A DNA stretch of 64,000 bases from Rubrivirga marina (GTDB taxonomy: Bacteria > Bacteroidota > Rhodothermia > Rhodothermales > Rubricoccaceae): contig NZ_MQWD01000001.1 of NCBI RefSeq assembly GCF_002283365.1, positions 1,559,154-1,623,153 on the forward strand, in the 5' to 3' direction. Below, one piece after another: positions 8,974 through 16,538 of this stretch (position 1 is the stretch's first letter; each line of letters opens with the position of its first letter). The notes under the pieces are model-generated. The model was not told where the DNA came from. It made no database searches and saw only the letters and a list, made by a program, of their open reading frames with translations. The translations under genes were made by a program, and so were the position numbers.

Positions 8974-9666
8974 ATGCCGACCGACCGACCGACCGACGCC
9001 GGGCAGCTCGCCCTCGCCACCGACGACGCCCCCGCCCGCAAGCTCTACGTGGCCGTGGCCGGCAACATCGGCGCGGGCAAGAGCACGCTCACCCAGATCC
9101 TCGCCGACACGTTCGGGTGGGCCCCGTTCTTCGAGTCCGTCGACGACAACCCGTACCTCGCCGACTTCTACGACGACATGCGGCGCTGGAGCTTCAACCT
9201 CCAGGTGTTCTTCCTCTCCAGTCGGTTCAAGCACCAGAAGGAGATCGAGGCCGCGCCGATGTCGGTGGTGCAGGACCGGTCGATCTACGAGGACGTCGAG
9301 ATCTTCGCGCGCAACCTCGCCGACATGGACCTCATGGATGGGCGGGACCACGCCAACTACGTCGAGCTGTTCTCGATCATGGCCGGCTACCTCCAGCCGC
9401 CGGACCTCCTGGTGTACCTCCGCGCCGGGGTGCCGACGCTCGTCCGCCACATCCAGGCGCGCGGCCGCGAGTTCGAGTCGTCGATCCGGCTCGACTACCT
9501 CGAGCGGCTCAACGAGCTCTACGAGAGCTGGATCGACCGGTACCCGTACCCGAAGATGGTCGTCGAGACGGACGCCCTCGACTTCGTCAACGAGCCCGAG
9601 GACCGGTACGAGATCCTGAGCCGGATCGAGAGCCGGCTGTTCGGCCTGTTCCCGGTCGAGGGCTAA
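8974..9666 (+). CDS. Deoxynucleoside kinase
   Basis: 230-residue cytosolic kinase of the deoxyadenosine/deoxyguanosine kinase family, which phosphorylates deoxynucleosides to 5'-monophosphates with ATP for nucleotide salvage. Seen: P-loop GNIGAGKSTL (about 30-39), the substrate-site FESVDDNPYL (Glu about 54), the DRS motif in VVQDRSIYED (about 101-103), and the Arg-rich lid in RHIQARGREFESS. Length fits the family. The ATG at 8974 follows a TACCTTGG promoter-like element; the N-terminus before the P-loop is a flexible Thr/Asp-rich stretch. The outer-membrane protein gene starts three bases after the stop, a very tight coupling. Confidence 0.92.
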   Translation: MPTDRPTDAGQLALATDDAPARKLYVAVAGNIGAGKSTLTQILADTFGWAPFFESVDDNPYLADFYDDMRRWSFNLQVFFLSSRFKHQKEIEAAPMSVVQDRSIYEDVEIFARNLADMDLMDGRDHANYVELFSIMAGYLQPPDLLVYLRAGVPTLVRHIQARGREFESSIRLDYLERLNELYESWIDRYPYPKMVVETDALDFVNEPEDRYEILSRIESRLFGLFPVEG

Positions 9667-9669
9667 GGG

Positions 9670-11682
9670 ATGCGTCCGGCGCTGGCGCTCGCCGTCGCCG
9701 CGCTGGCGGCCGCCGCCAGCGCCCAGGTGCCGGACTCGACGGCCGCGCCCGACCCGCCGGGCGACGTCCGCGCCCTCCCGGCCGACTCGCTGGCGCCGCG
9801 GGTCGCCGCGGACTCCGCCCGCCTCGGGCCCGAGGCGGAGCCCGTCCCGCCGTTCGCCCTCGCGCCCGGCCGGCCCGTGACGCCGGTGCCGGCGACGACC
9901 GCCGCGCTCGACGTCGCCGCGCTCCTCGCCGACGTGCCGGGGGCCTTCGTCTACCGGCTCGGCGCGCCCGGGAGCACGGCCGGCGCCGCACTCGACGGCC
10001 TCGGCCCCGACCTCCCGGCGCTGATGCTCGACGGCCGGCCGGTGGTCGACCTCATTACGGGAGCGCCGCGGTACGATCTCTTGCCGCTCGCGGCGATCGG
10101 CCCGCTCCGCACCGAGGCGGCCGCGCTCGGCCGCCCGGGCGTGCAGGCGTCGCTCCGCGATCTCCGCCTCGGCGTGCCGGTCACGGAGCTCCGCTACCTC
10201 GGCGGGCAGGACGCGATCCAGCACGCCTCCGGCACCCATGCGCAGACGCGACGTCCGCCAGCCTTCCTGCGCGGCGGCAGCGACGCGAGTCGCCTGACGC
10301 TCACGGGCCATGCCGCCAGCCGATCGGCCGACAGCCCGTTCGCGGGCGGCGACGTGGCCCACACCGATGCGTTCGGCCGGCTCCTGCTCACGCAGCCGCT
10401 CGTCGCGGCGGAGGTCGGCGTGATGTACACGGACCGGACGGAGGGCGCGCGGGCGGGCGTCGTGCCGTCGGCGGGGCTGCCGGTCGAAGGCATCTTCAGC
10501 GCGTCGACGGCCACCGTGCGCGGCAGTGGCGCCACGCGGCGGACGCTCCGCACGGAGCCGTGGCTGAGGCTCCGGCTCCCCTTCGCACGCTCGGCGCCGA
10601 CGGATGTGGGGGCGTCGATCGCGCTCCAGCGCTCGGTGTTCGTCCGGGCCGACGGGACCGGCGACACGCTCCGCGTCCACGGCCGGCGCCTCGCGGCGTT
10701 CGCCGAGCAGCCGCTCCGGGTCGGGCCGAACCGGCTCGTGCTCCGGCTCGACGTGATGGCCGAGCCCGCGCCGGGTCCCGAGGCGGGCGTCCTCACGGGG
10801 GCTGAGTCCCGCCTCGGGCTCCACGCCGCCATCACCGACTCGCTCCGCCTCGGGCAGGCTTCGGTGGTGCTCGGCGCGGGGTTCCATCAGGTCGAGGACG
10901 CCCGGTGGCCCTCGGCGTCGGCGCGCGTGACGGCGGGGCCGGCGTCGGCCGGCGTCATGCTGGGCGGTCGCGCGCCGTCGTGGCTCGATGCGGTCGGGCT
11001 GAGCGGGTCCGTCATTCCGGCGACCTCGACAGAGGCCGAGCAAACGCTCTCGGCCGACGCCGCGCTCCGCCTCCGCCGTGGTGACTGGCGCCTCGACCTC
11101 CGCGCCTTCGGGAGCGCCACCCTCAACGGCCTCCACCTCGTCTCGCTCGGCGACACGCTGGCCGCGGTGACGGTGGCCGGCGAGCCGATCCGCCAAGGCG
11201 GCATTTCGATGGGGGGCGGGTGGCGGGAGCGGGTCCGGCGCGGGTTCTACGCGAACGTCCGCGGGACGGCGCGGGCGGTGCTGAGCTCCGGCTCCGACCT
11301 CCACGACCGGATCGACGCGTCGCTCCCGCGCGTCTGGGCCACTGGCCGCCTCGGCGTCCGCGCCGAGGACATCGGCGACGGCGTCGTGGACGTCGACCTG
11401 GCCGTCGCGTCGACGGCGTGGACGGCGTTCCGGAGCGTCCGCGTGGAGCCGGCGACGGGCGCGCTCGTGCTGCCGGAGCCCGGCGGGTCGCTCGGCTTCG
11501 AGCTCCCGGCGCGCGCGCTCGTCGGGCTGGAGGCGACGGCCACGTTCAGCGCGCAAGCGTCCCTCTTCGTCCGCTACGACCACGCGCTCGGGGAGCGGGC
11601 CTACGGCGCCGTCGTCACGCAGGGCGAGCCGCTGCCGCCCCACGTCCTCCGCTTCGGCGTCTTCTGGGCGTTGCTGAATTGA
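9670..11682 (+). CDS. Outer-membrane beta-barrel protein with plug-like N-terminus
   Basis: 670 residues. A signal peptide is clear (LAVAALAAAASAQ, cleavage about residue 20). Residues about 75-190 resemble a TonB-receptor plug (a short name-like LMLDGRPVVD hairpin and QASLRDLRLG), and the remainder alternates short polar and aromatic/Gly segments typical of outer-membrane beta strands, ending in a hydrophobic strand FGVFWALLN. Closest idea: a putative porin or receptor-like barrel of Bacteroidota type, lacking the carboxypeptidase-regulatory domain. Substrate unknown. It begins three bases after the deoxynucleoside kinase stop, so a link to nucleoside uptake is possible but is only inference. 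Confidence 0.62.
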   Translation: MRPALALAVAALAAAASAQVPDSTAAPDPPGDVRALPADSLAPRVAADSARLGPEAEPVPPFALAPGRPVTPVPATTAALDVAALLADVPGAFVYRLGAPGSTAGAALDGLGPDLPALMLDGRPVVDLITGAPRYDLLPLAAIGPLRTEAAALGRPGVQASLRDLRLGVPVTELRYLGGQDAIQHASGTHAQTRRPPAFLRGGSDASRLTLTGHAASRSADSPFAGGDVAHTDAFGRLLLTQPLVAAEVGVMYTDRTEGARAGVVPSAGLPVEGIFSASTATVRGSGATRRTLRTEPWLRLRLPFARSAPTDVGASIALQRSVFVRADGTGDTLRVHGRRLAAFAEQPLRVGPNRLVLRLDVMAEPAPGPEAGVLTGAESRLGLHAAITDSLRLGQASVVLGAGFHQVEDARWPSASARVTAGPASAGVMLGGRAPSWLDAVGLSGSVIPATSTEAEQTLSADAALRLRRGDWRLDLRAFGSATLNGLHLVSLGDTLAAVTVAGEPIRQGGISMGGGWRERVRRGFYANVRGTARAVLSSGSDLHDRIDASLPRVWATGRLGVRAEDIGDGVVDVDLAVASTAWTAFRSVRVEPATGALVLPEPGGSLGFELPARALVGLEATATFSAQASLFVRYDHALGERAYGAVVTQGEPLPPHVLRFGVFWALLN

Positions 11683-11724
11683 GGCGTGGGAGGTGAGGCG
11701 ATCCAGACACCGACCGATCCAGCG

Positions 11725-12255
11725 ATGAGCGAGCCCACCATCCGTCCTGAGCGGCCATCTGACCGCGATGCCGTTTATCGCGTCAACGAAGCCGCGTTCG
11801 GACAGCCCGACGAAGCCGACCTGGTCGATCGTCTCCGCGAGCGGTCCTCCAGCTACCTCGGCCTCGTCGCCGAGGTGGACGGGATCGTCGTCGGGCACAT
11901 CCTGTTCACGCCCGTGACGCTCGACCCTTCGGCAGGCTCAGGGCAGGCTGTCGGGGCGGCCGACGTGCGGGGGCTGGCGCCGATGGCGGTCCTCCCCGAG
12001 CACCAGCGGTCGGGCGTCGGCTCGGCGCTCGTGCGCGCCGGGCTGGCGGCGTGCGCCGCCGACGGGGCCGAGGCGGTCGTCGTCCTCGGCCACCCGGCGT
12101 ACTACCCGCGCTTCGGGTTCAAGCCGGCGTCCGCGTTCGGGATCGCCTGCGCGTACGACGTGCCCTCCGAGGCGTTCATGGCGCTCGAACGGGTCGAAGG
12201 CGCGCTCACCGACGCTGCGGGCGTGGTCCGCTACCACCCCGCGTTCGGCGGCTGA
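11725..12255 (+). CDS. GNAT-family N-acetyltransferase, YhbS-like
   Basis: 176 residues. The GNAT core is visible: substrate-side N-terminus (IRPERPSDRDAVYRVNEAAF), the beta-4 strand VVGHILFTPVTL, and the acetyl-CoA loop VLPEHQRSGVGSALV, followed by VVVLGHPAYYPRFGF, the hallmark of YhbS-type members. Likely transfers acetyl from acetyl-CoA to a small amine; target unknown. Between the beta-4 strand and GLAPMAV there is an odd in-frame stretch DPSAGSGQA that corresponds to a copy of a dispersed short repeat (see separate entry), lengthening a surface loop by about eight residues. The ATG at 11725 is preferred to the upstream start at 11686. Confidence 0.85.
   Translation: MSEPTIRPERPSDRDAVYRVNEAAFGQPDEADLVDRLRERSSSYLGLVAEVDGIVVGHILFTPVTLDPSAGSGQAVGAADVRGLAPMAVLPEHQRSGVGSALVRAGLAACAADGAEAVVVLGHPAYYPRFGFKPASAFGIACAYDVPSEAFMALERVEGALTDAAGVVRYHPAFGG
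11925..11948 (+). repeat. Dispersed short repeat inside GNAT gene
   Basis: A 24-base copy of the CCTTCGGCAGGCTCAGG-type repeat common as an intergenic element in several GC-rich phyla. Its length is a multiple of three, so it encodes PSAGSGQA and keeps the acetyltransferase frame open. Related relics lie at 13792-13834 and 41386-41410. Confidence 0.6.
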
Positions 12256-12273
12256 CCGGAGGGCCCGAAACGA

Positions 12274-12302
12274 CGACGGGACGCCGCGGTGGCGTCCCGT
12301 CG
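12274..12302. terminator. Bidirectional hairpin terminator
   Basis: A perfect 12-bp stem (CGACGGGACGCC with its complement) and a five-base loop, placed between the convergent GNAT and DUF2461 genes. GC-rich with no T-tract. Its sequence is not of the CCTCGG family. Confidence 0.7.
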
Positions 12303-12324
12303 AGATCAACGCAGGGGCCGACCG

Positions 12325-13047
12325 TCAGCCGTTGGCCTTGTCGGCGATGCGCCAGCCGTACTCGAGGAGCGGGCGGACGGCCTCGGCCGTCTCGATCACG
12401 AGGTCGGCGAAGTCGGGCGTGAGGACGTCCTCGTCGGGGATGTCCTCACGGACCGCGGCGAAGCCGCCCTTCCAGCGGAAGTACTCGGTGGCCGGGTTGT
12501 CGCGCTGGTCGTCGTAGCCGCGCGGCATCCGGGTGAGCGCGCTGCCGGCCGTCTCGAGCGTGAGCCCGGCCTCCTCAGCGGCCTCGACCACGTCGAGGAA
12601 CGCCTGCGGGTTTTCCGACATGTCGGCCCGCCACTGGCGGATAAAGTCCTTGTCGGCCCGCCAGAAGCCGCCGCCGACGCGGTTCGAGCCCGGCTCGACG
12701 TGGATGTAGATCGCGCCCGGCGCCCGCTTGTCGCCGTCGCGCGAGAGGACGGCCGCGACGTGTGTCTTGTACGGGGCCTTGTTCTTTGAGAACCGGGTGT
12801 CGCGGTAGATCCGGAAGACCGCGCGCTTGGGGTCACCGGAGAGCGGGAGGCCGCGCTCCGGGAGCCGGCGGCTGAGGTCCGAGATCAGCATCCGCATGGG
12901 GTCGCGGAGCTCCTCGACGTAGGTCTCTTTGCGGGGCCGGAACCACTCGCGGTCGTTGTTCCGCTTGAGCTGGCGGAGGAACGTGAAGGCGTCCTCGGTG
13001 AGGCCGGGGAAGGGGGCGAGGAGATCCGGGGGGGCGGCGACGGGCAT
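12325..13047 (-). CDS. DUF2461 family protein
   Basis: 240 residues of the conserved DUF2461 (TIGR02453) family of unknown function. Diagnostic text: FLRQLKRNNDREWF near the start, RIYRDTRFSKNKAPYKTH in the middle, and YIHVEPGSNRVGGGFW. Probably cytosolic, as no signal or membrane helix is present. The ATG at 13047 is chosen because the family N-terminus (LTEDAFTFLRQL) begins about 17 residues later; upstream codons in frame are low-complexity. Convergent with GNAT across a hairpin terminator. Confidence 0.88.
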   Translation of the reverse strand: MPVAAPPDLLAPFPGLTEDAFTFLRQLKRNNDREWFRPRKETYVEELRDPMRMLISDLSRRLPERGLPLSGDPKRAVFRIYRDTRFSKNKAPYKTHVAAVLSRDGDKRAPGAIYIHVEPGSNRVGGGFWRADKDFIRQWRADMSENPQAFLDVVEAAEEAGLTLETAGSALTRMPRGYDDQRDNPATEYFRWKGGFAAVREDIPDEDVLTPDFADLVIETAEAVRPLLEYGWRIADKANG

Positions 13048-13148
13048 GCGGTACGGTGGGGTTCTCTCTATACGTACGGGCTCCGGGCGGTCCTCCGTGT
13101 GGAACCCGTGCGGAAAATGGGGGGAGGCGCGGGTGGGGGCGAGTCGGA

Positions 13149-13165
13149 GGCGCAAAAAAAGCGCC
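13149..13165. other. Short hairpin with seven-A loop
   Basis: GGCGC, seven A residues, then GCGCC, inside the 239-base gap between the divergent DUF2461 and lipoprotein genes. The A-tract stands out against the roughly 70% GC background. It could bend DNA near a promoter or act as a weak terminator; neither is shown. Confidence 0.35.
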
Positions 13166-13286
13166 GTCTCGTGAGCCCGTCGGACAGCCTATTCCGCTTG
13201 TGAGGGTGCGACGCCGGAACGGGCTCGATTTCCCGTCGGCCCGCCGTCGTCTTCCTCCGACTGTGATCCTCCACCCCCTCACTCCC

Positions 13287-13706
13287 ATGCCCCGCGCTCT
13301 CCGCGTCCTCGCCCTCCTCGCATTCGTCCTCCCGATCGCCGCGTGCGACTCGTCTGAGCCCGAGCCCGAACCGGTGGGTGAGACCCCGCCGGCGTTTCAG
13401 ATCGCCTCCGTCGTCGTGCCGTTCGGCGACGGGACGCAGGGCCTCCAGTTTGCCGCGACCCCGAACGCCGACGTCCGAATTGTCCGCGTTGATGTCCGCA
13501 ACCCGCTCGGCAATACGACCGTGTTTAGCCCCCAGGAGTCGATCATTCTTTCGGGGGAGTCCGTCCCCCTCCAGGCCTCCAATGAGGCCTACGTCCGCGT
13601 GAGCGGGAACTGGTCGTTCCGGTTCGTCGGGACGCGGGCGGCTGGGTCCCTCGCGTCGTTCGACGTCACGACCCCGCTGTCGGTCTCCGCCCGCGTTCGG
13701 AACTGA
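13287..13706 (+). CDS. Small hypothetical lipoprotein
   Basis: 139 residues. The N-terminus is a lipoprotein signal with LPIAAC (Cys 20) followed by an acidic linker (DSSEPEPEP), the usual tether of outer-membrane lipoproteins in this group. The mature part is beta-rich (VRIVRVDVRNPLGN, YVRVSGNWSFRFVG) and looks like a single immunoglobulin- or galactose-binding-like sandwich. I recognise no family. The ATG at 13287 is set by the signal peptide. Followed by a repeat relic and a palindromic terminator. Confidence 0.7.
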   Translation: MPRALRVLALLAFVLPIAACDSSEPEPEPVGETPPAFQIASVVVPFGDGTQGLQFAATPNADVRIVRVDVRNPLGNTTVFSPQESIILSGESVPLQASNEAYVRVSGNWSFRFVGTRAAGSLASFDVTTPLSVSARVRN

Positions 13707-13791
13707 CGCCGCCTCGGGGACGGCACGCCCGCGAGCGACTGACGGGCCGGTCCCATGGTGCGCGTCGACGGCCCCGTCCCCTCGGCGGCTC

Positions 13792-13834
13792 CCCTGGGCG
13801 AAGCCGCCTGCCCCGAGCGAAGCCGAGGGAGAGG
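13792..13834. repeat. Relic of dispersed short repeat
   Basis: On the minus strand the stretch reads CTCGGCTTCGCTCGGGGCAG, the same family as the repeat inside the GNAT gene. It sits directly beside the palindromic terminator at 13836-13868. Confidence 0.5.
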
Positions 13835-13835
13835 A

Positions 13836-13868
13836 CCGAGGCGGGCCAACCGAGTGGGCCCGCCTCGG
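13836..13868. terminator. Palindromic terminator, CCTCGG family
   Basis: A perfect 12-bp inverted repeat (CCGAGGCGGGCC and its complement) with a nine-base loop, between the convergent lipoprotein and quinone oxidoreductase genes; it can serve both strands. Confidence 0.7.
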
Positions 13869-13888
13869 CCCCGGGCGCGGCCTCACGG

Positions 13889-14833
13889 TCAGGCACCGGT
13901 CGAGAGCACGAGCTTGCCGTGGACCCCGCCCGCCTCGATCCGCCGGTGGGCCTCCGCGGCGTCCTCGAGCGGGAGGACGTCGGCGACGAGCGGGCGGAGG
14001 AGGCCGCGGTCGACGAGCGTGGCGATCTGGTCGAGCATCCCGCCGTCGCGCTGCATCATCACGAGGTGGACCGTCCCGTTCTTCCGGTACGCCTGCCCGA
14101 GCCCGCCACCCGCGTCGCCCACGATCGTCGCCATCCGCCCGAACTCGGCGAGGGCCGGGACGCTCTGGACGAGCGTGTCGCCGCCGACCGTGTCGAACAC
14201 GACGTTCGCGCCGAGGCCGCACGAGAGGTCGTCCACCTCGGCCACGAAGTCGCCAGACTCGTAGTCGACGAACCGGTCGGCGCCGAGGTCGAGCAGCGTG
14301 TCCTCCATCTCCGCGTTGCCCACGACGACGACCTCGGCCCCGGCCGCGTGCGCGATCTGGACGGCGACGTGGCCCACGCCGCCGCCGCCGTGGATCAGCA
14401 CGAGCTCGCCGACCTCCAGCCGGCAGCGCGTGACGAGCGCCTGCCACGCCGTGCACGCCGCGAGCGGGACCGCGGCGGCCTCCTCCATCGACAGCGTGTC
14501 GGGCTTGACGACGACGTGCCCGGCGTCGGCCGCGTGGTACTCGGCGTAGGTCCCGTTCGCGGTGAGGTCGGGCGTATAGAACACCTCGTCGCCGACCCGG
14601 AGGTCGTCCACGCCGTCGCCGACGGCTTCGACGACACCGGCCGCGTCGTACCCGAGGATGATCGGCGGCTCGATCCCGTAGTCGTTGCCTTGCCGGATCT
14701 TGGTGTCGACGGGGTTGACGGACGCGGCGTGGACGCGGACGAGGACCTGCCCCGGCCGGGCCTCGGGATCGTCGACCTCGCGAAGCTGGAGGACGTCGGG
14801 GCCGCCGAACTGGTCGAACTGGATGGCTTTCAT
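13889..14833 (-). CDS. NADPH:quinone oxidoreductase, zinc-independent MDR family
   Basis: 314 residues of the medium-chain dehydrogenase/reductase superfamily, quinone oxidoreductase branch. N-terminal GroES-like domain begins MKAIQFDQFGGPDVLQL; the proton-relay/substrate region VHAASVNPVDTKIRQGND is typical of QOR; the Rossmann loop is HGGGGVGHVAVQIAHAAG (about 145-165). Structural zinc Cys residues are absent, as in QOR rather than alcohol dehydrogenase. Likely reduces quinones or enones with NADPH in the cytosol, for detoxification. The ATG at 14833 directly precedes the conserved MKAI start. It is divergent from the MATE exporter at 15064. Confidence 0.9.
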   Translation of the reverse strand: MKAIQFDQFGGPDVLQLREVDDPEARPGQVLVRVHAASVNPVDTKIRQGNDYGIEPPIILGYDAAGVVEAVGDGVDDLRVGDEVFYTPDLTANGTYAEYHAADAGHVVVKPDTLSMEEAAAVPLAACTAWQALVTRCRLEVGELVLIHGGGGVGHVAVQIAHAAGAEVVVVGNAEMEDTLLDLGADRFVDYESGDFVAEVDDLSCGLGANVVFDTVGGDTLVQSVPALAEFGRMATIVGDAGGGLGQAYRKNGTVHLVMMQRDGGMLDQIATLVDRGLLRPLVADVLPLEDAAEAHRRIEAGGVHGKLVLSTGA

Positions 14834-15063
14834 TGCGGGGCGGTGAGAGGGAAGACGGCAACGCGACCCGCCCGCCGCCGTTCGTCGGCGATCCCGGACT
14901 CGGGGATCGCCTGGCCCGCCTCGGTGGCGTCGCGGACGGACCGAGGCGGAGGGGGCGGGCCCGCGGGAAGGGCGGAGACAGGCGAGGTGAAGGTCCCGGC
15001 GAGAAAGCCCTTTCGGCCTCGCAGGCTCCGAACAGCCCACGGCGTCTGGGATACGAGGCGTTC

Positions 15064-16488
15064 ATGCTCGACTGGTTCCTCTCCCCGATCCGCCTCGCCG
15101 TCGACCGTATCGGGCTCGCCCTGGCAGCGTTCGGCCTCGTGAGCACGCGACGCGCGCGGCGGGTCTCCGACCTCGCGTGGCCGCGGATCGTGACCGGCCT
15201 CGCCCGGATGTCGCAGTCGACGGCCGACGTGGCGATGGTCGGCACGGCGCTCGGGACGGCGGCGATCGCGGGCGTCGGGTACGCCACGCCGTTCTGGCTG
15301 CTGGCGTTCATGGTCGGCGGCGGGATCGCGGGCGGGACGCTCAGCCTCGTGTCGCAGCGCTACGGCGCCGGCCGCCGTGACGCCATCGGCGGGGCCGTGA
15401 CGACGAGCGCGGCGCTGGCCCTCGCCGTGACGCTCCCGCTCGTCGTCGCGATCTGGCTGCTGGCTGAGCCGCTCGTCGGCCTGATCGGGTCGGGCGCCGA
15501 GGCGGTCGCCTTCGGGGCCGAGTACCTCCGCGTGGCCGCGTTCGGCATGCCCTTCGCGGCTCTCAACTTGGTCGCCAGTCGGGCGCTCGTGGGCGCCGGC
15601 GACGCCCGGACGCCGATGGTGATTCGGGCCGGCGGGGCCGTGCTCAACATCGGGCTCAACGCGTGGCTCATCTTCGGCGCCGGCCTCGGGGTGGTCGGCG
15701 CGGCGCTCGGGACGGTCCTCGCGAGTGCGGCGGCAACGGCGGCGTTCGCGTGGGGGCTGAGCCGCGGCCGGCTTCCCGGCGTCGGCTCGCTGCCGGTGCG
15801 GCTCGGGCGGGACGCGCTCTGCTGGGACCCGACGACGGCGCGGCACCTCGTCGAGATCGCGGCGCCGCTCGCGCTCACCAACCTCGTCCAGAACGGCGGC
15901 CAGTTCCCGCTCCTCGCCATCGTCAGCCTGTTCGGGCCCGACGTCGCCGCCGCGTTCGTCGTCGCGCTCCGGATCCGCGACCTCATGAACACGCCGGGCT
16001 GGGGCTTCGGGCTCGCGTCGAGCAGCCTCGTCGGGCAGTCGCTCGGAACGGGCCGCGAGGGCGAGGCCGGCGCCTACGCCCGCGACGCGCTCCGCATCGC
16101 CGTGGCCGTCTACGTGCTCGCCGCGACGGCCGTGTTCGCGTTCGCCGGACCGTTCAGCCGCCTGTTCGTGAGCGACCCGGCCGTGCTGCCGACGACCGTC
16201 GCCCTCGTGCGCGTGACGTGCGTGAGCGTCGTGCTGTGGGGCGTCGTGACCGGCGCGAAGGGCCCGCTCCGGGCGAGCGGCGACACGCGGTGGCCGCTCG
16301 TGGGGCACGTCGTCGCCCTCGTCGGCTTCGTGCTGCCGGCGGCGTACCTCGGCGCCGTGACGCCGCTCGGCGTGGCCGGCCTCGGGCTGGCGCTCCTCCT
16401 CGAGACCGGCGTCCCGGCGGCCGTGACGTACGCCCGCTTCCGGAGCGACCGCTGGAAGCTCGTCAGCCGGGCCTACCGCCCCGCGTGA
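15064..16488 (+). CDS. MATE-family efflux transporter
   Basis: 474 residues with about 12 membrane helices in two MatE repeats. Seen: early helix QSTADVAMVGTALG, the middle motif RALVGAGDARTPMV, and the C-terminal-half counterpart LRASGDTRWPLVGH, both typical of MATE exporters of the NorM/DinF type. Likely a Na+ or H+ antiporter for cationic drugs or metabolites in the inner membrane. The ATG at 15064 gives a basic cytosolic lead (RLAVDRIG... STRRARR) before helix 1. It shares a 230-base divergent promoter region with the quinone oxidoreductase. A palindromic terminator follows. Confidence 0.9.
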   Translation: MLDWFLSPIRLAVDRIGLALAAFGLVSTRRARRVSDLAWPRIVTGLARMSQSTADVAMVGTALGTAAIAGVGYATPFWLLAFMVGGGIAGGTLSLVSQRYGAGRRDAIGGAVTTSAALALAVTLPLVVAIWLLAEPLVGLIGSGAEAVAFGAEYLRVAAFGMPFAALNLVASRALVGAGDARTPMVIRAGGAVLNIGLNAWLIFGAGLGVVGAALGTVLASAAATAAFAWGLSRGRLPGVGSLPVRLGRDALCWDPTTARHLVEIAAPLALTNLVQNGGQFPLLAIVSLFGPDVAAAFVVALRIRDLMNTPGWGFGLASSSLVGQSLGTGREGEAGAYARDALRIAVAVYVLAATAVFAFAGPFSRLFVSDPAVLPTTVALVRVTCVSVVLWGVVTGAKGPLRASGDTRWPLVGHVVALVGFVLPAAYLGAVTPLGVAGLGLALLLETGVPAAVTYARFRSDRWKLVSRAYRPA

Positions 16489-16515
16489 CCGCGCCGCGGC
16501 CGCGCCGCCACTTCG

Positions 16516-16537
16516 CCCACCTCGGCGCCGAGGCGGG
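16516..16537. terminator. Palindromic terminator, CCTCGG family
   Basis: CCCACCTCGG, two bases, CCGAGGCGGG: a ten-bp stem with one A-C mismatch, between the convergent MATE and M20 genes. Confidence 0.6.
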
Positions 16538-16538
16538 G

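Noticed and set aside
8779-11898. A minus-strand open frame over 1,000 residues spanning the kinase and barrel genes
   Set aside because: It crosses two clearly recognised plus-strand genes and reads as Arg/Glu/Val low-complexity sequence.
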